DNA of 64,000 bases, taken from contig NZ_CP060418.1 of NCBI RefSeq assembly GCF_014298075.1, positions 1,178,001 through 1,242,000 of the forward strand. The letters run 5' to 3'. The notes below the pieces were generated by a model, which was given only the letters and a program-made list of their open reading frames with translations, ran no database searches and had not been told where the DNA came from. The DNA is from Enterobacter sp. JUb54 (GTDB lineage: Bacteria; Pseudomonadota; Gammaproteobacteria; Enterobacterales; Enterobacteriaceae). Both the position numbers and the translations under genes were made by a program. Positions 19,098 to 28,506 of the stretch are shown piece by piece (the first letter of the stretch is position 1; every line of letters starts with the position of its first letter).

Positions 19098-19173
19098 TCG
19101 CGGCCCGGTCATGGAGCAAAATGAGGAAAAGCGCGAGGGGATGTCGAAAGTGACGGGTTAAGCGGTCGCCGGA

Positions 19174-19257
19174 TCAGTACAGGAAAAAGCGGGTGGCAAT
19201 CACTGCGCAGAGGATCAATAAGACCAGGATGAGCTCAAAACGATAGCGCCGCAGCAT
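19174..19257 (-). CDS. ydgU: Small membrane protein YdgU
   Basis: A 27-residue protein, MLRRYRFELILVLLILCAV followed by IATRFFLY, matching the E. coli YdgU pattern (basic N-terminus RYRFE, one helix, ARF-type end). GGAGG lies 6 bp upstream. It follows asr on the same strand beyond an intrinsic terminator, so it is probably expressed by read-through from the acid-induced asr promoter, as in E. coli. Function unknown. Confidence 0.85.
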   Translation of the reverse strand: MLRRYRFELILVLLILCAVIATRFFLY

Positions 19258-19269
19258 AGTGCCCTCCAG

Positions 19270-19295
19270 AAAAAAACGGCGCTGAAGCAGCGCCG
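19270..19295 (-). terminator. Terminator between asr and ydgU
   Basis: Stem CGGCGCTG/CAGCGCCG with a 3-nt loop and seven T on the - strand, 31 bp after the asr stop and just before the ydgU ribosome site. Confidence 0.88.
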
Positions 19296-19325
19296 ATTTA
19301 TGATTCACCCGACGGAGCGGAAGAA

Positions 19326-19748
19326 TTATGCAGCTGGCTGTGCAGCAGGTTTATCAGCCTGGTGTTTGGTGGTTTTGTGGTGCTTTTTAGCCGCCTGCGC
19401 TTTCTGGGCTACCGCAGGTTTGGTCGCCGCTTTGTGGTGTTTCTTAGCGGCCTGGGCTTTCTGTGCTGCTGCAGGTTTAGCTGCTGCTTTTTTGTGTTTT
19501 TTAGCAGCCTGGGCTTTCTGCGCTACCGCCGGTTTAGCTTCGGCTTTTTTGTGTTTCTTGGCAGCCTGGGCTTTCTGCTCGGTAGCCGGTTTAGCCGCCG
19601 CTTTGTGGTGTTTTTTGTGATGGGTAGTTTTGGCAGTGGTGCTGTGAGCGGCAGCCGGAGCCTGAGTGGTGCTTACTGCGTCAGCAGCGAAAGCAGCAGA
19701 AGACAGACCCATAGCAGCGGCAACGACCAGAGCTAATACTTTTTTCAT
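19326..19748 (-). CDS. asr: Acid shock protein precursor
   Basis: A 140-residue exported, strongly basic protein made at low pH, thought to protect periplasmic components. It has a signal peptide [21 protein letters not shown], then a Lys/Ala/His-rich mature part built from repeats of the [17 protein letters not shown] type. About five copies are visible, so it is longer than the E. coli protein (about 102 residues). In E. coli transcription depends on the acid-response regulators RstA/PhoB; I did not find an unambiguous site here. Confidence 0.93.
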   Translation of the reverse strand: MKKVLALVVAAAMGLSSAAFAADAVSTTQAPAAAHSTTAKTTHHKKHHKAAAKPATEQKAQAAKKHKKAEAKPAVAQKAQAAKKHKKAAAKPAAAQKAQAAKKHHKAATKPAVAQKAQAAKKHHKTTKHQADKPAAQPAA

Positions 19749-19940
19749 TCTGATATCCTCGAATTGGTTTCTTCAGTGAACCCCACTGCGGGGCCGTTGA
19801 AAGCACTATAGGCTTCTGGTCAGGAGGCTTCAGTGAGTGTTTGGTATCGGCGTGTAACCATATGTACAACGTGGTACCTCCGGAACGGCAACGAGGATAA
19901 CGTCGGAATGATGGCGCCGGGGAACCCCGGCGCCACGGGC

Positions 19941-21428
19941 TTACAGGTAACGTGAGGTCAGGTGCTGGCGGAAATAATCGCTGTTCAGATCCTCGCCGGT
20001 GGCGTTGGTAATCAGCTGCGAGGTGGTAAACCGGCTGCCGTGCTGCCAGATATTCTGTTGCAGCCAGGCAAACAGCGTGGAGAAATCACCGTTGGCAATG
20101 CTGGTTTCCAGCTGCGGTAGCGCGCGTTTCGCCGCCGCCATCAGCTGCGCGGCATACATCGCGCCGAGCGTGTATGAAGGGAAATAACCGAAACCGCCAT
20201 CGGTCCAGTGGATATCCTGCATGCAGCCATTGCGGTAGTTGCCGGTAGTGGAAAGTCCGAGCCAGCTTTGCATCTTTTCATCCCACAAGGCCGGGATATC
20301 GTCCACTTCAATATCGCCATCGATCAGCGCGCGTTCAATTTCATAACGCAGAATGACGTGCGCCGGATAGCTGACTTCATCGGCATCCACGCGGATAAAT
20401 CCAGGTTTGACGCGCTGGTTCCAGGCAATGAAATTGTCACTGCTGAAGGCCGGTTGATCGCCGAAACGCTGGCGCCCGGCGGGCAACAGACGTTTCAGGA
20501 AGGCATCGCTGCGCCCGAGCTGCATTTCGAAAAACAGGCTCTGCGATTCGTGAATCGCCGTTGAACGGGCAAGGGCGACCGGCTGGTCGAGCCATTTGCG
20601 CGGCAGGTTCTGTTCGTAGCGCGCATGGCCGGTTTCATGAATTACCCCGAACAAGGCGCTGAGCAGATCGTCTTCGTTATAGCGGGTGGTAATTCGCACA
20701 TCCTGCGGGACGCCGCCGCAGAACGGGTGGGCGCTGATATCAAGGCGTCCACTATCAAAATCGAAGCCGAGGATGCGCATCGCTTCGAGACCCAGTTCAC
20801 GTTGTTCGGCCACCGGGAACGGACCCTGCGGCGCGACGGGCGGTTGCTGCGCCTGCTTTTCGACGACGTCAGTCAGCAGGGCGGGTAGCCAGGATTTGAG
20901 GTCGGCAAACAGCACATCCAGACGCGCGCTGGTCATGTCCGGTTCGAAAATATCCAGCAGGGCATCGTAGCGCGAACCCCCTTTGGCCGCCGCGCGGATG
21001 CTGGCCTCTTCCCGGCTCAGTTTCACCACGTCACGCAGGTTCTCGGAGAAACCCTCCCAGTCGTTGGCCGGGCGCTGGCTGCGCCAGGCGTGCTCGCAGC
21101 GGCTGCCGGCAAGGGATTTGGCTTCCACCAGGCTTTCCGGCAGCAGCGCCGCCTGTTCATACTGGCGGGTCATTTCACGCAGGTTGGCCTGTTCAACGTC
21201 ATTCAGATCTTCCTGCAGCGCGTTACGCAGCGCCTGGGCCACGCTGCTGTCCGTCAGGATCTGATGCTGCAACACCCCCAGTTCTGCCAGCGCGGCGCCT
21301 CGTGCGGCGCTGCCGCCCGGCGGCATCATCGCGAACATATCCCAGCCGGCGATGGCGCCGAGATGCGAGAAGCGGGAAAGACGCTGGAAAGTGCGGGTAA
21401 GCTGCTGATAATTTTTGTTTTCAGTCAT
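19941..21428 (-). CDS. M32 family metallocarboxypeptidase (carboxypeptidase Taq type)
   Basis: Cytosolic zinc exopeptidase of 495 residues that removes C-terminal amino acids. The HExxH zinc motif appears as GVIHETGHARYEQNLP, with the downstream family stretch ARSTAIHESQSLFFE carrying the third zinc ligand. Length and motifs fit M32. E. coli K-12 lacks it at this locus, where ynfM and asr are closer together, so it is an insertion relative to that order. No partner genes are apparent. Confidence 0.92.
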   Translation of the reverse strand: MTENKNYQQLTRTFQRLSRFSHLGAIAGWDMFAMMPPGGSAARGAALAELGVLQHQILTDSSVAQALRNALQEDLNDVEQANLREMTRQYEQAALLPESLVEAKSLAGSRCEHAWRSQRPANDWEGFSENLRDVVKLSREEASIRAAAKGGSRYDALLDIFEPDMTSARLDVLFADLKSWLPALLTDVVEKQAQQPPVAPQGPFPVAEQRELGLEAMRILGFDFDSGRLDISAHPFCGGVPQDVRITTRYNEDDLLSALFGVIHETGHARYEQNLPRKWLDQPVALARSTAIHESQSLFFEMQLGRSDAFLKRLLPAGRQRFGDQPAFSSDNFIAWNQRVKPGFIRVDADEVSYPAHVILRYEIERALIDGDIEVDDIPALWDEKMQSWLGLSTTGNYRNGCMQDIHWTDGGFGYFPSYTLGAMYAAQLMAAAKRALPQLETSIANGDFSTLFAWLQQNIWQHGSRFTTSQLITNATGEDLNSDYFRQHLTSRYL

Positions 21429-21782
21429 GTGTATTCTGGCCTGTTGCGAATGAACGAAAGGCGTAGCCCGTATCGCTCTACACTATCCTGATCTGCGGCA
21501 ATCTGCCAGACGGAGGGCGCAGGTTGACGCAGCACTATTTATTGTCAGGCGCCGGCAGGATCGAAATATTGTCACAATTTACCCTTCATACTTCAAGTTG
21601 CCTGGGTGTTGGCTGCACCCGTGCACCCCAGTCACTTACCTGAGTAAGCTCCTGGGGATTTACGGCTTTGCCGCCTACAAGCAACTCGAATTATTTTGGG
21701 TATAGTATGGTCAAGATGGCGGCTTAATTTTTAACCAGCGGCTACACTCAATGATGCGCAGGCCGCTGATGTGGGGGGTACT
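21429..21782. other. Gap containing an ERIC element
   Basis: Holds the carboxypeptidase promoter side and the ERIC copy at 21587-21704. Nothing else is recognised. Confidence 0.6.
21587..21704 (-). repeat. ERIC element, copy 1
   Basis: A 118-bp intergenic palindromic repeat with the ERIC core (CCCAGTCACTTACCTGAGTA and AGCTCCTGGGGATTTACGG). It is nearly identical to the inverted copy at 25623-25740; I count about five differences over the full length. Such elements are non-autonomous and are transcribed with their neighbours. Confidence 0.92.
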
Positions 21783-21875
21783 ATGAATCCGTTCACCATG
21801 CTGTTTATTGCACTGCTCTCAATTGATGCCGTCAGAGAACTGATGGGGGCGTCGTCGGTATTGGGCATGTGGTGA
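21783..21875 (+). CDS. Candidate small hydrophobic protein (30 aa)
   Basis: MNPFTMLFIALLSIDAVREL followed by MGASSVLGMW. A strong GGGGGG lies 5 bp before the ATG, and a perfect hairpin follows the stop, so it has the layout of a real short gene. The N-terminal half is a short hydrophobic helix. Unrecognised family. It is convergent with ynfM. Confidence 0.6.
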   Translation: MNPFTMLFIALLSIDAVRELMGASSVLGMW

Positions 21876-21878
21876 CAG

Positions 21879-21900
21879 ACGTGGCCGATGAAGGCCACGT
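21879..21900. terminator. Bidirectional hairpin between the 30-aa ORF and ynfM
   Basis: Perfect 8-bp stem ACGTGGCC/GGCCACGT with a 6-nt loop between convergent ends. No T-run on either side, so efficiency is uncertain. Confidence 0.5.
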
Positions 21901-21909
21901 ACAGAGCCG

Positions 21910-23160
21910 TTAACTCAGACGTTTGTGCAGACAAACGCCGGTAAGAAGTGCTGCTGTTAGCATTAGCGCGATAAAACCACCCACGCCATTCCAGCCATAG
22001 TTATGCCAGAAAACGCCGCCTAATGTCCCCGCGATGCTCGACCCCAGGTAGTAGCTGAACAGATACAACGATGAAGCCTGACCACGAGCGCGACGCGCAC
22101 GCGGACCAATCCAGCTGCTGGCGACCGAGTGGGCGGCGAAGAAGCCCGCCGAGAACAGCAGCATGCCGGCGAAAATCAGCCACAAGGAGGAGAACAGGGT
22201 TAACATCAGCCCGGCCAGCATTACCCCGACAAACCCCAGCATCACCGGCCCGCGGCCAAAGCGCGCGGTCATGGCGCCGGCTTTCGGCGAGCTCCAGGTC
22301 CCGGTTAGATAGGCCACGGAGAGCAGGCCAACCACCGCCTGGTTCAGCGACCATGGCGACATCATCAGGCGATAACCGATGTAGTTAAACAGGGTCACGA
22401 AGGCGCCCATCAGCAGGAACCCTTCGAGGAACAGCAGCGGCAGGCCGCGATCGCGCCAGTGCAGGCGGAAGTTAATCAGCAGCGACTTTGGTCGCAGTGA
22501 GGTCGGGCGAAAGTGGCGTGATTCCGGGAGAATGCGCCAGAACATGATTGCCGCCGCCAGGGCAAAGCAACTGATCACCGCCAGCGCCACGCGCCAGCCA
22601 AAGAAGTCGGTGAATACCCCGGTCAGCAGACGGCCGCTCATCCCGCCGATGGAGTTACCGCTGATGTACAGCCCCATGGAAAAAGCCACTACGCTGGGGT
22701 GAATCTCTTCACTCAGATAGGTCATCCCGACCGCCGCCACGCCGCTCAGCGACAGGCCAATCAGCGCCCGCATAATCAAGATCCCGTGCCAGCTGGACAT
22801 CATGGTCGACAGCAGCGAACAGCAGGATGCCAGCACCAGCGCGGTGACCATCACCTGTTTACGGCCGATCGCATCGGACAGCGGGCCGGTAAACAGCAGG
22901 CCGATGGCCAGCATGGCGGTAGAGATCGACAACGATATGCTGCTGCTGGCCGGCGTGACGCCAAACTCTGTCGACAGCACCGGCAGAATCGGCTGCACAC
23001 AGTAGAGCAAGGCGAAGGTGGCCAGACCGGCGGAGAACAGCGCCAGAGTGACGCGAATAAACTGGGGGGTGCCGCGTTTAATAAACTGATTTGGCTGGGG
23101 AATAACATTGTCGATGACTTCGCTTGCCGGCACGTTGTCAACGGTAGTTGTACGACTCAC
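21910..23160 (-). CDS. ynfM: MFS exporter YnfM
   Basis: Inner-membrane major facilitator of 416 residues with 12 helices, related to the E. coli YnfM exporter (implicated in arabinose or drug efflux). The loop 2-3 motif is GPLSDAIGRKQVM. The first 36 residues are soluble before helix 1. It is divergent from ynfL, a LysR gene 118 bp away, the same pair as in E. coli; ynfL probably regulates it. Confidence 0.92.
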   Translation of the reverse strand: MSRTTTVDNVPASEVIDNVIPQPNQFIKRGTPQFIRVTLALFSAGLATFALLYCVQPILPVLSTEFGVTPASSSISLSISTAMLAIGLLFTGPLSDAIGRKQVMVTALVLASCCSLLSTMMSSWHGILIMRALIGLSLSGVAAVGMTYLSEEIHPSVVAFSMGLYISGNSIGGMSGRLLTGVFTDFFGWRVALAVISCFALAAAIMFWRILPESRHFRPTSLRPKSLLINFRLHWRDRGLPLLFLEGFLLMGAFVTLFNYIGYRLMMSPWSLNQAVVGLLSVAYLTGTWSSPKAGAMTARFGRGPVMLGFVGVMLAGLMLTLFSSLWLIFAGMLLFSAGFFAAHSVASSWIGPRARRARGQASSLYLFSYYLGSSIAGTLGGVFWHNYGWNGVGGFIALMLTAALLTGVCLHKRLS

Positions 23161-23278
23161 GGAAAAATCCTTGCTGAGAACACAGAGTTATGTGATGTCA
23201 CAGATCACACTTCTAAGGGTATGAAAAGGCGAATATTCTGTCTAATATATTAATAATCTCAAATAAGACGTTTAAGAT

Positions 23279-24187
23279 ATGAATATCGAACTGCGCCATC
23301 TCCGCTACTTTATTGCCGTCGCTGAAGAGCTGCATTTTGGCCGGGCGGCGGCGCGGCTGAATATTTCACAACCACCGTTAAGCCAGCAAATTCAGATACT
23401 TGAGCAGCAGATTGGCGCGCGCCTGTTTGCCCGCACCAACCGCAGCGTCAGCCTGACGGCGGCGGGGCGGCAGTTTCTGGTCGACAGCCGCTACATTCTC
23501 ACTCAGGTGGATGATGCCGCCGCGCGGGCGGGACGGCTGCATCACGGCGAAACCGGCGAGCTGCACATCGGTTTTACCTCTTCCGCGCCATTTATCAAGC
23601 CGGTCTCCGACACGCTGTCGACCTTTCGGCGCCGCTATCCGGACGTGCATATCCAGACCCGGGAAACCAACACCCGGGAGCAGATCGTACCGCTGAATGA
23701 AGGGGCGCTGGATCTGGGGTTGATGCGCAACACCCAACTTCCGGAAACGCTGGTGTGGGAAAGGGTGCTGCGCGAGCCGTTGCTGGCGATGGTGCCGAGC
23801 GATCATCCGCTGGCGCGTCAGGAGGCGGTGAGCCTCGTGGAGCTGGCGCGTGAACCGTTCGTCTTTTTTGATCCGCACGTTGGCACCGGGCTGTATGACG
23901 ACATTCTGGGGCTGATGCGGCGCTACGGATTAACGCCGACGATTGCCCAGGAAGTCGGGGAAGCGATGACGATTATCGGGCTGGTGGCGTCCGGGCTGGG
24001 CGTCTCTATTTTACCGGCCTCGTTTAAGCGGGTGCAGATTAATGAAATGCGCTGGCTGCCCATTAAAGAACAGGACGCGGTATCGGAAATGTGGCTGGTG
24101 TGGTCGAAGCACCATGAACAGAGTCAGGCGGCGCAACGCTTCCGGGAATACCTGCTTGCCGCCTCTGCGGTCATAAATTCAGACTAA
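23279..24187 (+). CDS. ynfL: LysR-family regulator YnfL
   Basis: A 302-residue LysR regulator of the BenM/CatM subgroup, with N-terminal helix-turn-helix (HFGRAAARLNISQPPLSQQI) and effector domain beginning near residue 90 (LHIGFTSSAPF). Divergent from ynfM and presumed to control it. The inducer is unknown. Confidence 0.9.
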   Translation: MNIELRHLRYFIAVAEELHFGRAAARLNISQPPLSQQIQILEQQIGARLFARTNRSVSLTAAGRQFLVDSRYILTQVDDAAARAGRLHHGETGELHIGFTSSAPFIKPVSDTLSTFRRRYPDVHIQTRETNTREQIVPLNEGALDLGLMRNTQLPETLVWERVLREPLLAMVPSDHPLARQEAVSLVELAREPFVFFDPHVGTGLYDDILGLMRRYGLTPTIAQEVGEAMTIIGLVASGLGVSILPASFKRVQINEMRWLPIKEQDAVSEMWLVWSKHHEQSQAAQRFREYLLAASAVINSD

Positions 24188-24270
24188 ATATTGTCAAAAA
24201 TGTGCAGTAAATCACAAGGCTAAGTAAAAATTTGACGAGTGCCCTCGAAGTGCTTCACCATAGCAAAAAG

Positions 24271-24294
24271 TTTATTTCGAAGCGCGAAAATAAA
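24271..24294. promoter_or_regulatory. Probable Mlc autoregulatory operator
   Basis: Imperfect inverted repeat TTTATTTCG-N5-CGAAAATAAA, 12 bp before the mlc start. The TTATTTCG/CGAAAATAA arms fit the known AT-rich Mlc operator form, and Mlc represses its own gene in E. coli. Confidence 0.65.
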
Positions 24295-24305
24295 GGGAGT
24301 CAACG

Positions 24306-25526
24306 GTGGTAGCGGACAGTCAGCCAGGCCATATCGATCAAATAAAGCAGACCAATGCCGGCGCCGTTTATCGCCTGATTGATCAGCTTGGCCCGGTGTC
24401 GCGTATCGATCTGTCGCGCTTTGCGCAACTGGCCCCCGCCAGCATTACTAAAATTGTGCGTGAAATGCTGGAAGCGCACCTGGTGCAGGAGACGGAAATT
24501 CAGGATCCGGGCAGCCGTGGGCGTCCGGCGGTTGGCCTGATGGTGGAAACCGAAGCCTGGCACTATCTCTCCGTACGTATCAGCCGCGGTGAAATTCATC
24601 TGGCGCTGCGGGATCTGAGCAGCAAGCTGGTGGTGGAAGAGCAGCTCGAACTGGCGCTCGAACATCCGCAGCCTTTCCTGACGCGCGTCGTCGAGCACAT
24701 CGACAAATTTTTTATTCGTCATCAAAAGAAGCTGGAGCGCCTGACAGCCATTGCCGTCACTATGCCGGGGATTATTGATACCGAAAATGGCGTTATCCAC
24801 CGCATGCCGTTTTATGATGATGTCCGGGATCTGCCGCTGGGCGAGGTTCTGGCCAGCCGCACCGGGGTTTCCGTTTATATTCAGCACGATATTAGCGCCT
24901 GGACCATGGCGGAATCGCTGTTTGGCGCGTCCCGTGGCGCGCGTGATGTGATTCAGGTGGTGATCGATCATAACGTTGGCGCCGGGGTGATCACCGACGG
25001 TCGACTGCTGCATGCCGGCAGCAGCAGTCTGGTGGAGATTGGCCATACCCAGGTCGACCCGTACGGTAAGCTGTGTTACTGCGGCAACCACGGCTGCCTT
25101 GAGACCATCGCCAGCGTCGAGAGCGTGCTGGAGCTGGCGCAGGTGCGGATGGCTAAATCCATGAGCTCAATGCTGCATCAGCAGCCGCTGAGCGTGGAGT
25201 GGCTCTGCGAGGCGGCCCTGCAGGGCGATCTGCTGGCGCGGGATATTATCAGCGGCGTCGGCCAGCACGTTGGGCGCATTCTGGCGATCATGGTGAATCT
25301 GTTCAACCCGCAAAAAATTCTGATTGGCTCGCCGTTTAGCCAGGCGGCGGATATCCTGTTTCCGGCAATATCTGACTGCATTCGGCAACAATCTCTCCCG
25401 GCCTACAGCCGTCACATTGCCGTCGAAAGTACCCAGTTCGCCAACCGGGGGACGATGGCCGGCGCAGCCCTGGTCAAAGATGCGCTCTATAACGGATCTC
25501 TGTTGATTCGACTGTTACAGGGTTAA
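24306..25526 (+). CDS. mlc: Global glucose-responsive repressor Mlc
   Basis: ROK-family repressor of 406 residues that shuts off ptsG, ptsHI, manXYZ and malT, and is sequestered at the membrane by unphosphorylated EIICB-Glc. It starts with GTG as in E. coli (MVADSQPGHIDQIKQTNAG). The N-terminal winged helix (SRIDLSRFAQLAPASITKIV) and the ROK zinc site (CYCGNHGCLETIAS) are intact, and IDHNVGAGVITDG marks the sugar-kinase-like fold. An operator-like repeat precedes it. Confidence 0.96.
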   Translation: MVADSQPGHIDQIKQTNAGAVYRLIDQLGPVSRIDLSRFAQLAPASITKIVREMLEAHLVQETEIQDPGSRGRPAVGLMVETEAWHYLSVRISRGEIHLALRDLSSKLVVEEQLELALEHPQPFLTRVVEHIDKFFIRHQKKLERLTAIAVTMPGIIDTENGVIHRMPFYDDVRDLPLGEVLASRTGVSVYIQHDISAWTMAESLFGASRGARDVIQVVIDHNVGAGVITDGRLLHAGSSSLVEIGHTQVDPYGKLCYCGNHGCLETIASVESVLELAQVRMAKSMSSMLHQQPLSVEWLCEAALQGDLLARDIISGVGQHVGRILAIMVNLFNPQKILIGSPFSQAADILFPAISDCIRQQSLPAYSRHIAVESTQFANRGTMAGAALVKDALYNGSLLIRLLQG

Positions 25527-25622
25527 CATTTTCCCGTCGTCGCACCAAAAATTGCGCTATCTCAAGCTGATATTCCCCGGCTTCGCGTAGACTTTTCCCC
25601 ACACTTTATTATTTTGTCTTTA

Positions 25623-25740
25623 TATACCCAAAATAATTCGAGTTGCTTGTAGGCAGCAAGGCCGTAAATCCCCAGGAGCTTACTCAGGTAAGTGACTGGG
25701 GTGAACGGGTGCAGCCAACACCCAAGCAACTTGAAGTATG
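25623..25740 (+). repeat. ERIC element, copy 2 (inverted relative to copy 1)
   Basis: 118-bp ERIC copy between mlc and bioD2, beginning TATACCCAAAATAATTCGAG and ending in TTGAAGTATG. Inverted relative to the copy 4 kb upstream, with near identity. It lies within 35 bp of the bioD2 start, so it is probably in that gene's leader. Confidence 0.92.
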
Positions 25741-25773
25741 ACGGGGATAACCAACATAACCGTGGGGTTAATG

Positions 25774-26469
25774 ATGTTTAAGCGTTTCTTTATAACAGGG
25801 ACTGACACCGCTGTCGGCAAGACGGTGGTTTCCCGTGCGCTGTTGCAGGCACTTGCTGCCAGCGGCAAAAGCGTCGCGGGATACAAACCTGTGGCGAAGG
25901 GCAGCAAAGAGACGCCGGACGGATTGCGTAACAAAGATGCGCTGATTTTACAAAGCGTGTCGACGCTGGCGTTACCGTACGATGCTGTCAATCCCATCGC
26001 GTTAAGCGAAGATGAAAGCAGCGTGGCCCACAGCAGCCCGATCAACTACGGCCTGCTGACCAATGGCCTGCAGCGCCTGAGCGGGCAGGTGGATCACGTG
26101 GTGGTCGAAGGCACCGGCGGCTGGCGCAGCTTAATGAACGATCTGCGTCCTCTCTCTGAATGGGTGGTGCAGGAGCAACTGCCGGTACTGATGGTGGTCG
26201 GGATTCAGGAAGGCTGCATCAACCACGCGCTGCTGACCGCCCAGGCCATTGCTAACGACGGCCTGCCGCTGATTGGCTGGGTGGCCAACCGTATCAACCC
26301 GGGGCTGGCGCACTATGCCGAAATCATCGATGTGCTGAGCAAAAAACTGCCGGGGCCGCTGATCGGCGAACTTCCGTATCTGCCGCGCGCCGAACAGCGC
26401 GAGCTAAGTCAGTATATTGATTTACCCATGCTCGGCAGCGTGATGACGGTAGATCGAATCCTCGCGTAG
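25774..26469 (+). CDS. bioD2: Dethiobiotin synthetase homologue BioD2 (YnfK)
   Basis: ATP-dependent enzyme closing the ureido ring of dethiobiotin from 7,8-diaminopelargonate and CO2; this is the second copy found in enterics outside the bio operon. It has 231 residues as in E. coli YnfK, with P-loop [12 protein letters not shown] at residues 8-19, [10 protein letters not shown], and the EGTGGW motif. The start at 25774 (MFKRFFITG) is preferred to the upstream frame, which runs into the ERIC element. Its 3' end overlaps clcB by 48 bp. Confidence 0.92.
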   Translation: MFKRFFITGTDTAVGKTVVSRALLQALAASGKSVAGYKPVAKGSKETPDGLRNKDALILQSVSTLALPYDAVNPIALSEDESSVAHSSPINYGLLTNGLQRLSGQVDHVVVEGTGGWRSLMNDLRPLSEWVVQEQLPVLMVVGIQEGCINHALLTAQAIANDGLPLIGWVANRINPGLAHYAEIIDVLSKKLPGPLIGELPYLPRAEQRELSQYIDLPMLGSVMTVDRILA

Positions 26470-27681
26470 GGTTCTTGAGAGCACCGACGCCAGCACGCTG
26501 GCAATCAGTAAACCGGGCAGTAACGCATACTGTCCGGTCATTTCACAAATCATCAAGGTTGACATGATCGGCGCGTGCGTCGTGGCCGCCAGAAAGGCCG
26601 CCATTCCGGTCAAACCCATCAGAATTGCCATCCCCTGATCGTGATGCAGCCAAAGCCCGCTGAGGTTGGCGAACAGCATCCCCATCGCCAGGCCGATGAA
26701 CAGAGTCGGTGTGAAGACCCCGCCCGGCGCACCAGAGCCGCTGCTGGCAAATACCGCAATGAGTTTACAGACAAAGACCAGCGCGATAGCGCTGAACAGC
26801 GGCGGCGACTGGAGATAATGTTGCACCGTGCTGTAACCATTGCCCCAGACCGCCGGTGTTACCAGCGACAGCAGCCCGACGATAAGCCCCCCCAGCGCCA
26901 GCTGGAAGGGCGGCGAGAGACCCGCGAGCAAAAAGCCCCGGTGACTGGCGCTCATCATGGCGATAAACAGCGGTCCGCACACCCCGGCCAGCAACCCGGT
27001 TGCCAGCATCAGCGCGTAGTGCATGGCGGTCAGCGGTTCATTGAACACCACCTGATACAGCGGCGACGGGCCGCCGTTCAGCAACTGGGTGACCAGCAGC
27101 GCGATCACCGCAGAAATCACTACCGGGCCGAGCGACGCCAGCATCAGGGTTCCGAACAAAATTTCGGCGATAAACAGGCTTCCGGCTAGCGGGGCGTGAT
27201 AGGCGCTGGCCATCCCGGCGGCAGCGCCGCAGGCTACCCAGAGTTTCCATTCCGCTTTCGGTGTAAAGCGCCGGGCAAACAGCGATGCGGCCAGCGCCGC
27301 CAGCAGAATCATCGCCCCTTCACGGCCAATGGCGCTGCCGGTGGTGACCACCAGTAGTGACGCCAGGGATTTGATCAGACTGGCGGGCGTATCGAACTGA
27401 CCATCGCCGGTCTCCAGCGCTTCCATGTAGTCGGTGGGGGCGTGAGGACGCTGGCGGGTCTGGCGTTGCCAGAGCCACAGCAGGGTGCCCGCAGCCAGAC
27501 CGCCTACCGCAGGGGTTAGCAGCCGACGCCACCATGGCAGCGCCTCGGCGGCATTGACCAGGCTACCGCTATGATCGTTGAGGAAGACGCCTTCCAGCAC
27601 GCCCATCGCCAGATGAAACAGGGCGACGGCGAACGCTGCCAGAATGCCCACCAGGGTGGCAATCAGCAGACGACGGAACAT
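26422..27681 (-). CDS. clcB: ClC-type voltage-gated chloride channel/antiporter ClcB
   Basis: Inner-membrane chloride transporter that helps extreme acid resistance by electrical shunting. It has 419 residues from [12 protein letters not shown], matching E. coli ClcB. An in-frame ATG at 27717 ([12 protein letters not shown]) would add 12 residues, and neither start has a good ribosome site. ClC selectivity-filter motifs: [10 protein letters not shown] with the gating Glu, and [13 protein letters not shown]. It overlaps the converging bioD2 by 48 bp. asr at 19.3 kb is also acid-related. Confidence 0.93.
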   Translation of the reverse strand: MFRRLLIATLVGILAAFAVALFHLAMGVLEGVFLNDHSGSLVNAAEALPWWRRLLTPAVGGLAAGTLLWLWQRQTRQRPHAPTDYMEALETGDGQFDTPASLIKSLASLLVVTTGSAIGREGAMILLAALAASLFARRFTPKAEWKLWVACGAAAGMASAYHAPLAGSLFIAEILFGTLMLASLGPVVISAVIALLVTQLLNGGPSPLYQVVFNEPLTAMHYALMLATGLLAGVCGPLFIAMMSASHRGFLLAGLSPPFQLALGGLIVGLLSLVTPAVWGNGYSTVQHYLQSPPLFSAIALVFVCKLIAVFASSGSGAPGGVFTPTLFIGLAMGMLFANLSGLWLHHDQGMAILMGLTGMAAFLAATTHAPIMSTLMICEMTGQYALLPGLLIASVLASVLSRTLREDSIYRHHAAEHG

Positions 27682-27844
27682 GACCGGGACATCGGGGTAA
27701 TGATGAAGACGATGCATCAGCGGGTACGGGTAGCAATAATCATGCGCTTATTGTGATAGGAAATAAGCTTAGACGCAAAAGCGATAAATGCGCCTGGCGA
27801 GGTACAAGCGAACCGGGCATATAACAGAATTTATCAGGGCACTG

Positions 27845-27881
27845 AAAAAAAACGGCCACGCCGGAGTTATCCGCATGGCCG
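27845..27881 (-). terminator. Terminator of dmsD
   Basis: Stem CGGCCA/TGGCCG with an internal loop and eight T on the - strand, 17 bp after the dmsD stop. Confidence 0.88.
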
Positions 27882-27897
27882 AGCGGTTAACGCTAGA

Positions 27898-28506
27898 TTA
27901 GCGATACAGCGGTTTTGCGGCGACGGCCACCGGCAACCGAGTCTGCCATTCGGCCAGCGTCGCCTGGGCCAGCTGGCCGAGGGTCTGGTAAAAAGGATGT
28001 TCCGCTCCGGCGACAAACTGCGCCAGAAAGCGCCCGGACCAGGGAAGCAGATGCCAGGCAAGCAGTTGATGAAACGCCTCGTCCTGCCCGGACTCGCACA
28101 GCCATGCCGCCAGCAACAGCAGGGTGCCAAAGTTATCTTCCGGCTCCTGACTTTGCGCCGCGTGAGCGATGCCATGAGCGCGCATCCACTCGCGCAATGC
28201 CAGCGTCGAATCGCCGAACAGCACATTCTCTTTATCCAGCCACACGGATCCCCACGGCGGTGCCGGCAGCGCCCACGGCCCGATAAACAACCGCTGCCAG
28301 GCTTCGGCGAGAGGTTCATCGCTCTCACGGGCAAACCCGGCGACCGGTACCGCTGTCAACGGGAAGGGCCACTGCGACTGCCAGCTGCCGTCGCGCAGGG
28401 CGTTCACCAGCGCGGCGGCCTGCTCGCTATCCGGCGGGAATGAAAAGAGCGCACCCAGCGTGCGGGCGCTTAAGGCGACGGCGTCGCGGTATTGCGGTTG
28501 CATCAT
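27898..28506 (-). CDS. dmsD: Tat proofreading chaperone DmsD
   Basis: Cytoplasmic helical chaperone (202 residues; E. coli 204) of the TorD/DmsD family that binds the twin-arginine leader of DMSO-reductase-type molybdoenzymes before export. Family segments: RLFIGPWALPAPPWGSVWLDKE and EPEDNFGTLLLLAAWL, read in parts. In E. coli it closes the ynfEFGH-dmsD operon. Here those reductase genes are absent and dmsD is monocistronic, with its own terminator and a structured 5' leader. Its client must be encoded elsewhere. Confidence 0.93.
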   Translation of the reverse strand: MMQPQYRDAVALSARTLGALFSFPPDSEQAAALVNALRDGSWQSQWPFPLTAVPVAGFARESDEPLAEAWQRLFIGPWALPAPPWGSVWLDKENVLFGDSTLALREWMRAHGIAHAAQSQEPEDNFGTLLLLAAWLCESGQDEAFHQLLAWHLLPWSGRFLAQFVAGAEHPFYQTLGQLAQATLAEWQTRLPVAVAAKPLYR

